A stretch of 64,000 nucleotides of DNA. Origin: Pelecanus crispus (lineage: Eukaryota > Chordata > Aves > Pelecaniformes > Pelecanidae). A program made the position numbers and the translations under genes. This document shows, piece by piece, positions 46,701 through 61,837 of this stretch (position 1 is the first letter of the stretch; each line of letters opens with the position of its first letter). Where the stretch lies: assembly GCF_030463565.1 (NCBI RefSeq), contig NC_134643.1, positions 126,896,309 to 126,960,308 of the forward strand, read 5' to 3'. Below the pieces are notes generated by a model. The model worked only from the letters and a program-made list of their open reading frames with translations. It had not been told where the DNA came from and did no database searches.

Positions 46701-49700
46701 TTCTTTAACGTGTTCATCCCTGAAACAAAATGTTAAGTGTGATGGAAAAGGGTCACAGCACATGCATAGAAGGCCAAGCAATTTTGGTTGTTTTCAGTAA
46801 CTGTTTGAATCTCAAAAGCTTCCTACAAGTAGATGTTCTTGTATATTTCATTAGTTCCTGAAATAATTATCAGGAGGCCTGTTGAAATATCCCGTTGATG
46901 ATGATTCAGATATTTGAAAATGGCTCCCTTGTGAATTATGTACTTTAGTGCAGACCTTTGTGTTTAATTTGGCCTTTGGATACTTTGTCTCTTAGAAGAG
47001 AAGACTTTAGAATGAATATTTGATACAGAATGTAAGTGGTAGTGTAAAATACAGAAGGACTAGTGCTGTGTAAGCGTCTCTGGAATGAGGACAAAATAAT
47101 TCTATCTAGGAAATGGTGTGGCTGGAGATGCATGCTGCAATATGTCTTGAGTCACGCTGGAGGAACCTTTACAATTGTAACTGGGTTTTCTGATTGGACT
47201 TTCTTGCCGCTGTTAGGCTTGTATTCTCATTTACAGTTCATTTAGACTTCGCTGATTTCAGAGGGAGAAACAGATGCACTCTGAAGACTTAATTCTCTTC
47301 AGAGAGGATAGGGATGAAGCCGTCCAAATTCTTATCAGAAAGAAGTACGTGGAATTACATGGTAGTCAGACTGAGTTAACTGCTTGTTTGTTTGTTCTTT
47401 TTTTGTTATGTATCTGTTCCAAAGAAAAATAAATGGAAGAGACCTTGGCTTTACAAGATAATTTACCATCTGCCTCTCATCTAGTATCTACAGCCTACAT
47501 CTTTTGTTTAAGAATCATATTTCTTCCTGCTTTGCATGTTTAGAATAATAACAAATGTTTATAATTTCAGTATTTCTGCTACAGGAGAGAGGAGAAGATG
47601 AAACATGCAGTGGTCAGGTTCCTGGGTAAATGAGAATGAGACCTCTGCTCTCTCTCTTGTTGATCTTCAGAGGGTAGGCTTTTATGCCAGACAAGAGAAG
47701 AAAGGAATTTCAAATGAAGTGAGGCACCTAGTTAATATGAAGTTTGAAGAAAAAAAAAATCTGAAGGTTTTAATCCTGTTATTAAGCAGTAGAGTTAAAT
47801 TCTGCCCTGTTGCATCTGTTTTGTGCTTGTGGAAGCAGTCAAGTGGATGAGGCTGCACCGACAGAGCATGGCTAGTATAATTTTTTTAAAGACATGATCC
47901 AATTATTACCTCAAGTGCTTCAGAAATTAAACACTCTAATAGCACCAGCATGACAAGGCTAGAATTGGTAAATGAGTACACAATTAAAAGAAAGGGGACT
48001 GAAGGTGAATATTTGCTATTAGAGGAAGGGCAGTTATTTTCTCTGAGTCAAAAAGCCACGAGCTTCAGCCAGCTTATTGACTATGAATATTGAGGCCCGA
48101 CTGTCTAAAATAACTATTTGAGGCTCATAAAGCTGAAGCCTGTGGGTGGCTGTCTGGGGCTGAGTTCCTCTTCCTCTTCACTTGGAGAGGTGAAGGTCAT
48201 ATGCTGCCACCAGAGAAATGTGAGAGTCAGAAAGACAAGGAAAAATGTGGAGGGGTGCATCTGTGCACAGCTGGCCATGAGAAGTTATTCTCTTGGGTTT
48301 TGGTTTTGACACTGAGTCTTGGAGAATTACTTGAAGAAGAATTTGCCCCAGAGGAGCAAATTGACAGTAAATAAATAATTAAGCGTGCAGATGCTGGATC
48401 AGAGATCTTTCTGAAAACCAGTTGGGTCAGATCTGTTTTATAATCAGAACTGTGAGTTCTTCACGAGAAGTTTACAAGAGTTTCTAATTGTGGTGATTGT
48501 AAAACAAGACTTTTGGCAGTAGCTGAATCTGGTAGGGCTTCAGGACCCAAGGGCATTCCTCCTGCCCCAGCCCAACTGGTACGTGGCAGCCTTGGTTCTG
48601 TACTTAGTAACGAGGCAGGCCATGTATTCCCAATAGGCATGCACGTGTCCATACATGCAATGCACTCAGCCAGCCATACGGACCAGCACAAGGACAGAAG
48701 TGCCTTTACAGCACCCACCGAAACACAGACAGCACTTGTGCAAGCCTGACCACCACCGATGGCTCCCTGCTGTTCCTCCCCGCTGGCTGCTGGTGGGTTG
48801 CACACTCACACAAGGCAGGTTTCTCCACTGGGGGTTTTGGACACACTGTCAATCCAGTCACCGGCCCAGGTTCCGGTCCCCTCCAGTTGTTGGTACCTAC
48901 ACCTACAAGCCCTCACGTTTGCAACCCCTCACTCCAGTGGCTGACGCGCAAACTTCTGCTACTCACTGGTGAGTCCACTGCGATATTTACTAGTGTTCAT
49001 GCACATGGGCTCACAGTAGAGGGTGCATTCAGATGGTAGATAGCTGGGAATAGTGTTTAGCAGGAGTACAGGTTGGACTGCGGTGATCAGGGGCAGGGCT
49101 CGGTCAGACACAGGTACTGACCAGCTGCCTGTTCACATGTGTCTGGCCCCTTTAATCCCCTTTTCCATCTATTTTTTTCAGGCTTGTTCCTCCTCAGCCC
49201 TTGATCCATCCCTTTCCCTGCCTTTGGCAATTCCCCTAAATGTCCTATGATAAGTATTTCTCACTCTCCATAATTCCCATAGCCACCCCATGGCTGGTTT
49301 TACACCATCCCAAACTTCTCTTCCCCCTGCATGACATGGTAAGTCCTATTTCCCAGCAGGCCATCACCCCCTCTTGCACAGCATTCCAGGGAGAGGGTTT
49401 CCCTGTTGACGCATCTTTGTGGGCTTTCCTCCAAGGAGCAGTGGTCCTGTCCTTTTACTTTGAGCGTCTTCAGAGTGGCCGATTCAGGGGGCTGCGTTTG
49501 CCCTGGCTAGGTTAGTAGGGTTGGTCCTCTGAGCCTCGACTCAGTCTCTGTGCTCAGTGGGACTGGCCTTTTATCACATAACTGAGCAAAGACCGCTTTT
49601 AGACCTTCTTGGCTGATTTGATTTTTCTATGCTTTCTATGTAAAAATTAAATAATGTGGCTGGCCACTTGCTTGTTTAAGCTCATGGAAAGTTTCCCTGT

Positions 49701-51049
49701 GATGTAAATCATCATTGAAGTGGTACTCACACTGGCACATTTTTACCCTCACATGTGAAAGTTTCAGGAAAGTTGTGAGTAACTGCGAACAGGGAATCGA
49801 GTTGCTGCCAGTTGTGGTTATAACAAATCAGGTTCTGCTGTCTTAAGGGCTGAGTTATGACTATGTGTGTGAGCTGCTATATCAAAAACAGTCAGAGGAG
49901 TTTGACAGACAGTCCTGAAGAAGGCTGACTATTTGATTTCTTGTCCGGGAGAAAGACGATGTTAACTTCAAGGAGAAATACATTACCTGAAATAGTCATG
50001 AGTCCATGAACCCAGGGATTACTGTAAGACTAGGTGTTCCTAGAGAACAATTGTGTCTTGTCCAGTAATAGTATGACACTTGGGTATACCAAAAGAAAGA
50101 TGAAATCTCAAAATATGCGTAATAACACTTAACATATTTACTCTTTAGCCTCCAAACAGAAGTATTAGAATCAATCTTCTGAATCCCATATACTCTAAAT
50201 ACGCCGTGTACACATTATAAAACCAAACAAATAACTAGAAACAAAGCAGGCCTTCCCATACATAGCATGGCTGTGGCATTTCAACACTCAGCATTTGATT
50301 CTTGTTGACAGGTAGTAAAAATAAACTCCCCAAGCAAAGTGAGTTGGGGCAAAAAGCGACACATATTCTGCAATAAGTAAAACTAACTTCAAAGCCAACT
50401 TACAAGTCATCTCAGATGTTCATCTGATACTGCTTTAAAAGTACAGGGCCAAACAAACCTTGAAATCACCGCAGTGGCATAATGAAAAGAGTTTACCCAA
50501 GGAACAGGTATCGACAGTCTGCCAGGAGTGTTGTCTTGTGATAGAACATTTTGGACCAAATTCATCCCTGATATAAATTAACTGAAATGAATAAAGCTTG
50601 CTGAAGCAAGAGTATGGCCTAATACCTAAAAGACACTTTTTCACTCATTGGTATGGTTTTCTGCTAAAACTGCATTCTAGAAAATACAGAAGCTGATGCA
50701 GTTCATGTAAAATGTCAGTGTTGAATGTCAACCAATATGCTGTTCGGGCCAAACTAGACTTTTGACTACCAGGGTAATAAAGCAAAGGCCATCTTTTTCC
50801 CACTCCCTCCCATCACCCACAGTTTTAACCTAGGAAAGCTTGTCCTGACTTGGATTCCAACTCCTGTCCAGATATTCAGCATTACAAATGAGAGCGTGCA
50901 AGGCATGTTTATACGGTGGTGGAAATGTGTCAGCAGACATCATCCAGTATAGGCACGTCTCAAAGCATCAGAGGCCCCCTTTTCAGAGTGCAAAGAGTAA
51001 TGTATTGCTTCTTACCAAGATCTCTAAGGTTTCTTTTTAGTAATCTATG

Positions 51050-51245
51050 AGTATATATTGTATGTGCATTGTCTTTTTATATATACACATTCAATATTAT
51101 GTATATATATAGATACATCTAATATACAGACATGTAAATATAAGTGTGTGAGTCTATGTGCACATACATATTATCTCTGTTTTCATATATGTGTATATAT
51201 GCACATATGCCCATATACTCAGGTACATTTATTTATGTACAAAAA
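51050..51245. repeat. Imperfect TA/CATA-rich simple repeat
   Basis: A run of interrupted ATATAT, ACATA and GTGTATATATGCACATAT motifs with alternating purine and pyrimidine bases. Confidence 0.8.
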
Positions 51246-54200
51246 CTGGCTGTGTATCACTATAACAAATATTTTGAAGATAACATTTTCATAGAGGTGT
51301 ATATTCCTCGACCTTTGTAGTGACAAGATGATATAATTCTAGAAAAGCATTAACAACCTGATTTTTCTTTAAATAAAAAGCAAAAGAATATTGGTTGCTT
51401 AGAAGTGGTTCAAGTCTGTTGCTACTGGATTAATGGCATAACAAGCTAAAATAGCAGGAAAAATGACTGTAAAATGGAAGCTGTTTTATCCACCTGAATG
51501 CCAGTGGTATAAAGAATGGCATAAAGAAAAGACAGCATTTTGCTGATGCTTTTCAATAGGGACTTATTGCATTACATAAGTTGAGTAATTTTCTGCTCTC
51601 AGTCATTTCTCTCGTAATCAGATTGCTTGTGCTTTGTTCTTGTTTTCTTTAGAAGTTGTAAGAAAGAATGGGTTGAAGCTCTCGTGTATCAATGATGGGT
51701 CCAATTCATGCATGTTTGGGCAATGTTGCCTGTTTATAACTGCTGACATAATTGTCTGAATTTCCTTCTTTATTAGCTGAGTATTACTGCAGCTCAGTTT
51801 CCTGCTGGGTGTAAAGGAGAGTATGCTTACATGCCAGATAAAGGCGTGCTACTTCTGTTTGTTTGAATAGTGGTTTGCTGGTGACAGAAAGCTGGAAGGA
51901 GTGCATAACTTGGGGTGCAGAAAGAAAATACCAAGGTTTTATGTAAACTAATGGGAACATGTGCTTCAATTTGCAAGAGCCACTGAGAGAGTGGTGCAAA
52001 GAACAGGAATATGGTAGCAATGTTCTTCTGGCTGATTTTCTTGGGGGCTAGAAATGTCCCTTGACTGAACCGGGGAGGGCAAATAACACCACCCAGGATC
52101 CGCAAATGGAGGGCACTTCCCACAAACAGCTTTGTGCATACAGCGGGTGTCCACGTTCCCTTGTGGCTGCATTTGCCTTCCCTGCGCACCTCTGATGTGG
52201 GGAAGGGAAAGGGCTGGTGAGGATATCTGTCTGGTTGTGGTTCAGCCTCGAGAGGATCCACGCTGTGTACCCCTTACACCTGACATATCTGAGGTGTGAG
52301 CAGGAGTGCTCCGTGGTCCTTTCTTCACAGGGATGAGGGGAGTGGGATAGGGGTGGCAAGAGCTGCATTGTTGTCATCACCTTTTTTGCTAGCCACACTG
52401 GCACTAATACAGCTCAGGACTTGTGTGAATTGCCCAGTGCGTTTTAAAAGATTGTGTCTCCTGTCTCCACTTCTCCAGCTTCCCTAATTATCCACGCTTG
52501 TAGCCATTCTGTGCAAGTGCTGACACTAAAACACATAGGACGAAGTGGCTCCAAATGCTTCCAGGGTGTTGACAACTGTACACAAGGAAAGGAGATTGAA
52601 GGTATAGTCAAGATTAACCTCTCCTTTTGTATCGCAGTATCATTATCTAATTAGATCAGAAGCAAAGCCCTGCGGCTTAGTCAGTATTAGAGCGTAGGCA
52701 CCCATTTCAGGAGGAAGCCTTTGAGAAGAGCAATCTTCAGCCGTCCACCTACACCATTTTCTTTGCGGCTTTGCAAGATGGAAAAAGTGACAGATGTAAA
52801 CCTCCCCAAAGGCAGCTGCATGTTCTCCTTACGCGCATTGCCTTTAAAGAGACCTCTGCCCCCCTGAACCACTGACTCTTGGATGATCCCCGTGGGTGAC
52901 CCTTGTCTTTGCTGTCCCTGGGCTGCCGGGGCAGAGACATAACAGCTCTGCTGGAATTCAGTGGGTCAGACCCTGAGGAGAGGGTCTGCTGGTTTTGAAT
53001 CACTAATGCTATTTTATTACAAGCACAGGTAGCCTTTATCAGGGAATTGGAGCCGTGATTCAGATAAGCTGGATGGAGTGGGAATGGGAGGGAGTGGGGA
53101 ATTCTTCCCAGTTGCCAGAAAAGGTCCTTTGCCTGAACAAGGACTCCTGTCACCGAGTAGTTGCTCTGCATTACTGCAGAAAATGGCCAAGAGAGTTTAA
53201 ATATATGGAGATATTGCAGCTGGGACTGTTGCTACACAATTCATAGGTCCCATTCTTGGGGTTTATATACGTTGGGACTCATATCATTCTCTGATTTTTG
53301 GTTCTGCATCAGCTCCGAAATGACCTTCTGGTTTGGGTTCAGCAGACATCCCTCTAGAAGAGCATATCTCGTGCAGTCTCCCCAAGCATTCTTCTAACAT
53401 AACGGATGGGGTTTTTGTGGGCAAAGCCAAACTGTGGGTTTGATTAAGTGTTGAATTTACCACTCTATGTGAAACTAGTCCTGGTGTGAAATTCGCTTTA
53501 CTGACATATAAGGTTCTTAGAGCAGTGCTTTGGGTTCCTGTACAAAAACGTACTGTAGCAAACCCTTTCATTGTATTGAGATGATTTATCATCAGCGAAT
53601 AAATGGAGAGTGTGGGAGAGAAGAATAGAGTAGGTCAGATTCTGTACCTGCTCCAAGATCTTGATTGTAATATTTCATGTCAGTTGACTAAGAACATGGG
53701 ACCATGAGTCTGACCAGGGCATGTGGAGGGTACTGTGCTAACAGTAACATCAACTGTAAAATACACAAGAATTCTTACAAATATTACACATACAGAAATG
53801 GAAACTCATCTGTTGGGGGTAGATAGCAGAGCTTAAAAGCAGTTTGTTGGGTTTCACTCAGGTCTTCATTGGAAGTGGAGTGGTGACTCAGTTTTAACAC
53901 GTACATACAGAAATTTAAAAAACTAGTAATATTTTGAAAATGTTGTGATCTGATGACAGAGCAATGTTCTGTACTTGTGCCATTACCCGGATTGTTGCAG
54001 CCCTTGTCAGCATAATGTAATATCACCTGTTGGCACAAAGACAAAAAAGACACAGGTGGTGCATCACCTCTTGCACATAATGATCAAAAGCATTTACCTA
54101 GCGCTGAAATGAAAACTAACAATATTAGAGATGTGCTTATTTTTCCATTTGCACACAGGCTACAGCTGTCATTACTTTCCCTTGTTCTGTCACATACATT

Positions 54201-55773
54201 TAGAAAAAATTGCATGAAAACTTTGAACTTGTGCATCTCCTGTATGGCACTGAATGCCCTGCCTGTAGAAGGACTGTCTGTAGCCTGGCAGACTGCAATT
54301 GCTTTATCACTGTGCGTAATGAAGCTGCTCATCTCACAATGAGATTTTAAGTTATACTTAGGTATATCAGATATTTTTAAAACATCTTCCCTTCCTTCCC
54401 CTTTCTCCCAGCTTTTACTGCTGAGCATGATGTCATATGGTATGGGATATCCCTTTGGTCAGCTGTCCCAGTTGTGTCCCCTCCCAGCTTCTTGTGCACC
54501 CCAGCCTACTCTAAAGAAAGCAAGCCTTGACTTTGTGCAAGCACTGCCCAGCAGTAGCCAAAACAGTGTGTTACCAATATTATTTTAGTCACAAATCCAA
54601 AACTCAACACCATAGGGGGTACTCTGAAGAAAATGAACTCCATCCCAGCCAGACCCAGTAGCTCACATGCAAACATTTACACTGTAGATGTTTGCATCTG
54701 GTTAAAATAAATCCCATCTTGAGATTTTGAGTTCCTGATATATCAGTATTCCTATGTGGAAGGTTTCCACCTTCCAGTCTCTGAATCTTGCAGTATTGCT
54801 GTGTGTCTAGATTGCCATGAATCCCTGCTTTTGATCCCTTAGCCTGTGTCAGCTACTGAACTAGCATAGACCTGTGCTGCTGCATTGATTTTAGTGGTGC
54901 CATGTTGTTCTACAGGAACTGAGTCAAGAGAGTGCCTGTGGTTTTTAGGATCAAAGCATGTATATTGTTCTAACTGTGTCTCTTCATTATTTCATTTAAA
55001 GTGACAGCATTTCTGAGGAAAACCATGTAAACAACCTGAACTCTTATCTCCTTTTTCTTTCCTGGGTGTTAATAGGTAACATAGATAAATGAGTTACAGA
55101 AGTATGTTAAGCATAGGTACACTAGTCATATAGAAGTCATACAGTAAGAGAATAAAGAAACCTCAAGAGGCAAGTCAAGTTTAATGTTCTGGTAATGTAT
55201 CCAACCGGCATTTTTTTGAAATATCATTGTCAGTTTAGTTGGTGGTCGGGAAAAAATGGAAACATGTTGTCTTGACTTTGGAAAAGAGATGTATTTTGGA
55301 ATATGGTTTACAGGGGCATCTAATTAGAAGGATGTGAGAAGACCAACACTCTTTAAAAGAGTCCCTCTGACTAGTGATATACATGGGTCTTTAGGCCATT
55401 AACATAGCTAATTTCTTTCGCTGGACTTCCAATTTGTGGAGGAAGCAACTGCTTTCACTACCAAATTTCTCCTGTCCTAATAGACTAGTTGGATCAGCCA
55501 GCGTGCAGCTTAAGTGTGTCCATAGCTTACCCCTTGCCTTTTCATTGAACCTAAATAACCTAATTGTAAAGAAGGACAAAAAGTGTCAAAAGAAGTTACA
55601 GGTGTTACTGGGAAATGAACCAATGCACAGATAAAGTGTAAGTGAAAGGACTGTTAACACAGAGGGTCTCCTGATGAGCCTATAATGAAAATCCCTCTGG
55701 AAATTTTCAGTATTCTCTTTTTGTTGGAAAATGGTAGTGCATCAGAGTAGAAGCATGTTGTTTCTTCGCTATT

Positions 55774-56335
55774 GTCCTGGTTTTGGCTGGGATAGAGTTA
55801 ATTTTCTTCCTAGTATCAGGCATAGTGCTGTGTTTTGGATTTAGTAGGAGAAGAATGTTGATAACACACTGATGGTTTGGTTGTTGCTGAGTACTGCTTA
55901 TGCTAGTCAAGGACTTTTTCAGCTGCCCATGCTCTGCCAGGTGCACAAGAAACTGGGAGGGGGCACAGCCAGAATAGTTGATCCAAACTGACCAAAGGGC
56001 TATTCCATACCATGTGACATCATGCTCAGTATAGAAACTGGGGGGGTTGGTCAGGGAGCAGCGATCGCTGCTCAGGAACTGTCTGGGCATCAGTCAGTGG
56101 GTGGTGAGCAATTGCATTGTGTATCGCTTGCTTTGTATATTATTGTTGTTATTATTATATTGTTATTATTATCATTACTATTTTACTTTATTTCAATTAT
56201 GAAACTGTTCTTATCTCAACCCAGGAGTGTTTCTCACTCTTACTCCTCCGATTCTCTCCCCCATCCCATTGGGGTAGGGGGAGTGAGCGAGCGGCTACGT
56301 GGTGCTTAGTTGCTGGCTGGGGCTAAACCACGACA
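55774..56335 (+). mobile_element. Solo LTR of an avian endogenous retrovirus
   Basis: The 562 bp element begins TGTCCTGGTTTTGGCTGGGA and ends GGGCTAAACCACGACA, that is TG...CA with internal landmarks known from a common bird LTR family (ATAGAGTTAATTTTCTTCCT, CCATACCATGTGACATCATG, CTTATCTCAACCCAGGAGTG, GAGTGAGCGAGCGGCTACGT). TCAGTATAGAAAC may be a weak TATA region, and an ATT-rich stretch lies in the middle. Flanks GCTAT and ACTAT match at four of five bases, consistent with a 5 bp target duplication. No internal gag, pol or env sequence is present, so it is the product of LTR-LTR recombination. Confidence 0.88.
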
Positions 56336-59300
56336 ACTATATTTTTCTAAATACATTTTCATGGAGATTTGTTAGGTCGAGGACTTGCTAGTTAGGAAGA
56401 GAGAAAACCCAATTGAGCTGGTGACCAGGGCACTTGAAAATGTAAGAGACCCAAGTTGGAGTTCTTGATCTGACTCAAGGACTTAGACATGGTTCACCCT
56501 CATCTCAGTGTGTTCCACTAGCCTCTGGAATGACTTGTTACTGGTTTGTAAACAATACAACCAGACAAAAAATCTACCACCAAAACTCAAAGCTGAGTTT
56601 TCTCTCTGCCTCAGAATAAGAACAAAATGGAAACTTGAGGTGGAAATCATGCTTTTGTGAAATGAGTTATTGCTTCCCAACTTGCTTTACTAATCATTTT
56701 GCAGATAATTTAGAAAAGACAGGATTTCCAAAATGCTGAATGATTCTGATGCCTTATTTTAGCATGTCCTGAAATTGTGAATTAGAATTCATTAGCCTTT
56801 TTTTAAAACTTCAAATATATTTAATGTGTACATTTGAATTTTTCCATTATGTGAAATAATAATTAATCAATTTGATGATACTTACACTGCAATCTAAGTG
56901 CATCTGTCGAATGATTATTTCTGTTTTGTATGTGCAATGTCGAAGAGTTTTCCTCTTGAAAACTCATCTTTACATGGGACATATTATTGGTAAAACATTT
57001 AATTGCTTAGGATATACGGTTAGCAGCAAGAGCCAAGCTTTGTTTGAGCTACTCTATAAGCTTCAGCTAACCCATAATATAAAATGTAGGTCAGCTGGGG
57101 CTTTTTAAAACAGATGGAAATTTAGAAGTTTATGGTGGTTCAAGGGATGTATGTCCCAGCAAGGCTGCCAACTTCTCCAGTTCCAAACTGTGAAAAAAGC
57201 AGAAATCAGACTGCTGAAAGGCACTCATTCTAACTCATTTTCATTCCAGAAGCAGCAATGCCCTGTGCAGTGGGTTTCATTTGTAACATATTCAGCACTG
57301 ACATGCTGCAGAAGATGATAATTAGTTCAGTGGTGTTTAGAGGATTTTATATTTAGTTTGCTGACAATGAAAAGTATTTTAATTTGGGCAACTTCATTAG
57401 TGTAAATATTCAAGAAGAGAGATAAAAACACAGTTGTTCTAAGTAAAATGCTTAGAACTCTGGAGGTAATCCAGAGTTTATTTCTGCACACACTTCATGT
57501 TTTCATTTATTTTTACATTCAGGGTCATAGGTTATATCTGTTACTAGGTTAGTGCTATAATAAAGTAAATAGATTATCCTGTGTTTCTGTTTCATGAAAG
57601 TCTTGAAAGTGTTGAGGAAAAATGGGCAGAATCAGTATTTCTGAAAATAGAAGTCTCCCAGGACACATGCACCAGCTGTCCATGTAGCTGGCCGCAGGGA
57701 TGTCCCGCTGCCGTAGCAGCTTCTTCAGCCTCAGTGCTGCTTCTGACCGTGACTCCTGTTCTTATTCACTGAGCTTGTCTAGTTTTGGAGGCCAATTGCT
57801 GAAGTTTCTACCCGTGTCTCTGCTCCTGGGTGTATATAGTAGAATTAAAGACTCACTGCATGAGTTTAAAATCTGCTTTTTAAAACACCTCTGATATTTG
57901 CCTCTGAGTGTGTTTCAAAGAGTCCTCCTGGCTTCAAGCGTTCCTCAGCCTGCTTGTGGGAGAGAATGGGATGAGAGCAGTGGGAACGTGGGGAGGTAGA
58001 AGTGTTTCTTGCAATTTGCAGTGCAGAATTGGTTTGAGGGGGTCGGAAGAGGCAGGAGAAGGATGTCTAGGAGTTGTTCAGAAGGTCGGATGGCCAAGGT
58101 GCTCAGCAGTTGCCTGTTCTTCAGAGAAAGTTCCTGCAACAAACTGTCATCATTATTGTGGTTGAATAAGATTGCTGTGCAAAGCTGCTTTTTGTTCGGA
58201 GTCGAATGTGATGTTTTGAGTTACTGCAGCTGACTTGTGAGCTGTGATTTTTTTTTTAAAGGTCAAACATTGTGGCAGCTTTTAAATTGCAGTGACCAGG
58301 ACTGAAAACATTTTTCAGAATTCAAGAAATGTGGCTCCCATGTCTGTAAAGGCTAGGGACAGAATGTTTTCTTGTGAGCATGTAAATCATCACAGAAGTC
58401 TGTTTTAAACAATGACTCCTTTTTCTAACAGTCTATGAAAAGGTATGCTTTTTTCCTGTGCAGTTTGCAGAAGACATTTCATCACATTCCAGTTTAACCT
58501 AGACTTTGCGATAAAGATGTACGCAGAAGTATTAGGGAAAGCTTTTCTTTAGACATGAAACTCTTCAGACTAGATATCGCCATCAGGCCCAGCTTGGAGG
58601 AAGGAGGTGCTACATAACTTCAGCTGCTTCTGCTGTAACTCTAGAAAGCCCCAGGGCCTTCTCTCTAGCCCTTACACAGGTAGGTAGGAGGAGAGAGGCA
58701 ACATTTTACTTTTGCTTTTTTCCCTTCCCGCTTTCTTGCTATGTGCGTGCGTGTGGGTGGAGAGAGGCTGAGAGGAGGAAGGGAGGGAGCAACAGTAAAA
58801 AATGTGGTGACTCTGAGCATCAACACAAGAGACCCCATAGCAGTCTTCTCTGAAGGAGGAAGGGTTTGTCTCCCTTGTTGCAGTGACCCAGCTGGATCTG
58901 CACTTCGAAATGAAGGCAGATGGGGCAGTTCAGTTCATAACAGCTGCTGGGCTATTTTGGAATATTTCCTACTTGAAGACTTTTTTCAGAAGGGAAGGGA
59001 TGTTGGGAAGGGTTCTGGATTTATCTATTTGTAAGACTATGAATAATACTATTTGTACTTTGCGGTATAAAGGTACTGCAATTATGAGAAATTGCTTTCT
59101 GCCTGATTGGCATACGTAAACAGCTTTCATATCTAAATGTATGTATCAGGCTCGTGACTTCAGTTTGTCATTTGAGGGAATGTGTCAGCCTTTCATTTCA
59201 AATTGTGTTGGCTCTTCTTTTGTCAGGAAAGACCTTTCTTGCGTGCTTAAGTAACAGAAACAAAGGCAATTAAAAAAAGGCAGCAAAAAGCAATTATCAA

Positions 59301-61837
59301 ACAAGGATTAGGCTATGGATATTGCTTTGAAAAGACATTTCCACTAGATTCAGAAAAAGATGAAGCTGTGCGTCATTCATACATGTTTTTTATTTCCCTT
59401 TCATGTTTCCTAAGGGTTGAAGATAAATTAGGGTAGCTATTTTCTGTGCAGGCAAAGTACAAGCTATGCCCTAGATCTCCAAATGCTTCAACATGTAAAT
59501 ACTGCTTCTGAAGCCATCGGGTCTAGCTGCAAGTACAGATTTGTTTGCATTCATGTTTGAAGGTTACTTTCGTTCATTGACCCATTTAATTGTCATTCTC
59601 TATCCTCAGTTGCAGGCGTATGGCTTCATGTGCACGCGTATGGAAGACGAACAGCTTTAACACTCTCAGGCAGAAACGTTCAACAGAGAAACCAGCAAGA
59701 ACTGAATCTTGCTGTGGATGTATCTGGTTAGAACTAATAGGCAGGACCCATATATAATCGTAGTCATCCTGTACACCTCAGTAGAAGGCTGTAACCTTGC
59801 TGTAGGACTGGATAAAGGGAGCTATACAGAAAAGGTGAATACACGGAAAGGCTCAGAGCAGCTGTTCCAATAGGGACTAGTATCAACCAATATGAGATAT
59901 TTCTTTAACAAGAAGGGTGTCTAGTAGTTACCTGGGTCTGTTATTGGCTCAGGTTGCATTGGTGGGTTACTTATGTACTTCAGCTCTGCCTGGTCATAGC
60001 CATGAAAAGCGTAGGCTTAAAGGGGGCTGGCACAAACCCTGTTCATCTCACAGCATGGTGGGGAGGTGTAATCAACAGTTGCAGGAGCCAGGAGGTGTGC
60101 CCACGATGCTACTGACTCTTGTTCTGCTCCTGCATACTGTTGGAGGAATGCATGTTTCAAGAAAGTCTGTAAATTCTGTGTCCACCTGGAAGCAATTCAG
60201 TCTCCTGTTACTTCGTGATATGGGTTCTGTGTACGTAAACCTGTCCCATATTGTTTATAGAGAAAAAATGCCTGGCCAGGAGATGTGATACAGCCAGACA
60301 AGGTGAGTGAGGTTGTATAGTCTATTAAACCTTCAAACTCAAAATTAGGGGGTTGCAGGGCTTGCAGCCTAACGGACTGTCATATCTAATTAGCTATGCT
60401 GAAGAAAAGCAGCATTCAGGTACTGAAATAATGCGATGAACAGCCTGCATAACAGAGAAAGAGCATGGTGCACACAACTCATTTCAAAGTTTCAAAAGAG
60501 TGAAGTCTTCACTTAGGGCTTTTTTTGTTTGACTGCGCAATGTGGACTGTCAGATCCAATGTCTCGCGTAAGTTTAATATCTAGTCCAGGGATCTGAGAG
60601 AACAATGAAATTAAAGGGACTTTTCAGATTCTTTGTAATCTACAGTTTGGTTTAAGATTCTCCCTCTGCTAGAACTCAGTTTCTCATCTGTATTCCATCT
60701 TCTCACCAACACATTCTCTTTTATTATACAACATGGCCTACAGTAACTAGGGATTTCATGTCATAAATCTTGGCTTGGGGGCTCACGATCTCTCTTTAGG
60801 CTCCAGTGTGCTGTATGTTTTACTGACTTGCCACAGCAGGAAGTTAGGTGATATGTTTAGCACAAAGGAAGTGCACTGATAGAATTCAAATCTTAGGCGC
60901 CCACACAAACAAAATTTAAAAACTGCTTTAAAGTTTGTTCTCAAACATTTAGCTTTTGATTAACATCTAATCTTCCAAAGCACATTTGGATTTTTCAGGC
61001 TTTGAGATGTTCTGGTTAAGTTTGAATCAAGTGCTACCAATGCGGTTCTGTGTCCTTGGTAGCAGATAGCTTGAGGCAAAAACTCATAGAATTTTGAACT
61101 GTCCCCAGTTATGAGAGTGCGAAGTAAGTGCTGAATACTAATGATAAAGTAAAAACATGTCTGATACATTGTACATCCTGAACATGGGGAGGATGCTCTT
61201 CTTGGTATGTTCGTAGGAAGCATCTGAACATGTGGAGTGCCAGTCCAACTTGAAGATTTTGAGTGTGTGATTTGTGTGCAATCGTGCAAGCAAATGAGGG
61301 ACCATGATCAAATTGATATTTAAAAAACACAGAAAATGTCTTGATATCCATTTTATTTGTGACTGATACTGAAATCAGCCATGATTTTGTTGGCAAAGGG
61401 TGAGATTTGTCACAGCATCTAGAGGTTTGGTGTCTAGTCTAAGCTAATTGTCCTGAACTCCCACTATAGCTGAGAGAAAGATGCACTTCCAGAGGGTTAT
61501 TTATCCCTTCCCAGAATAGGAATGCAAAATAGGTAGAATTAATTACCTGTTAGGTGTGCCTCTTTCTCTGTATTGGTAATTTATGGGTCCTAAACAATGA
61601 ATTTAGGTTAAGCGTCAAACTTTTAGATGTATAAAATTAGATAGATTGAATGCTACAAGGTTTACTGTGAGCATGGGCTAAGCTTTCCATCTGAGATATG
61701 AATAATCCGTCCCATGATCACTAAGTGGGGAATCAGCTGTGGATCAAGAGCAATATGTTTAAGAAGGACTGGTCATGGGCTACATTAAGAAATGCAGTTT
61801 AGTCCGCCACAAAAAAAGAGCTTTGCTGCCCAGGGAA

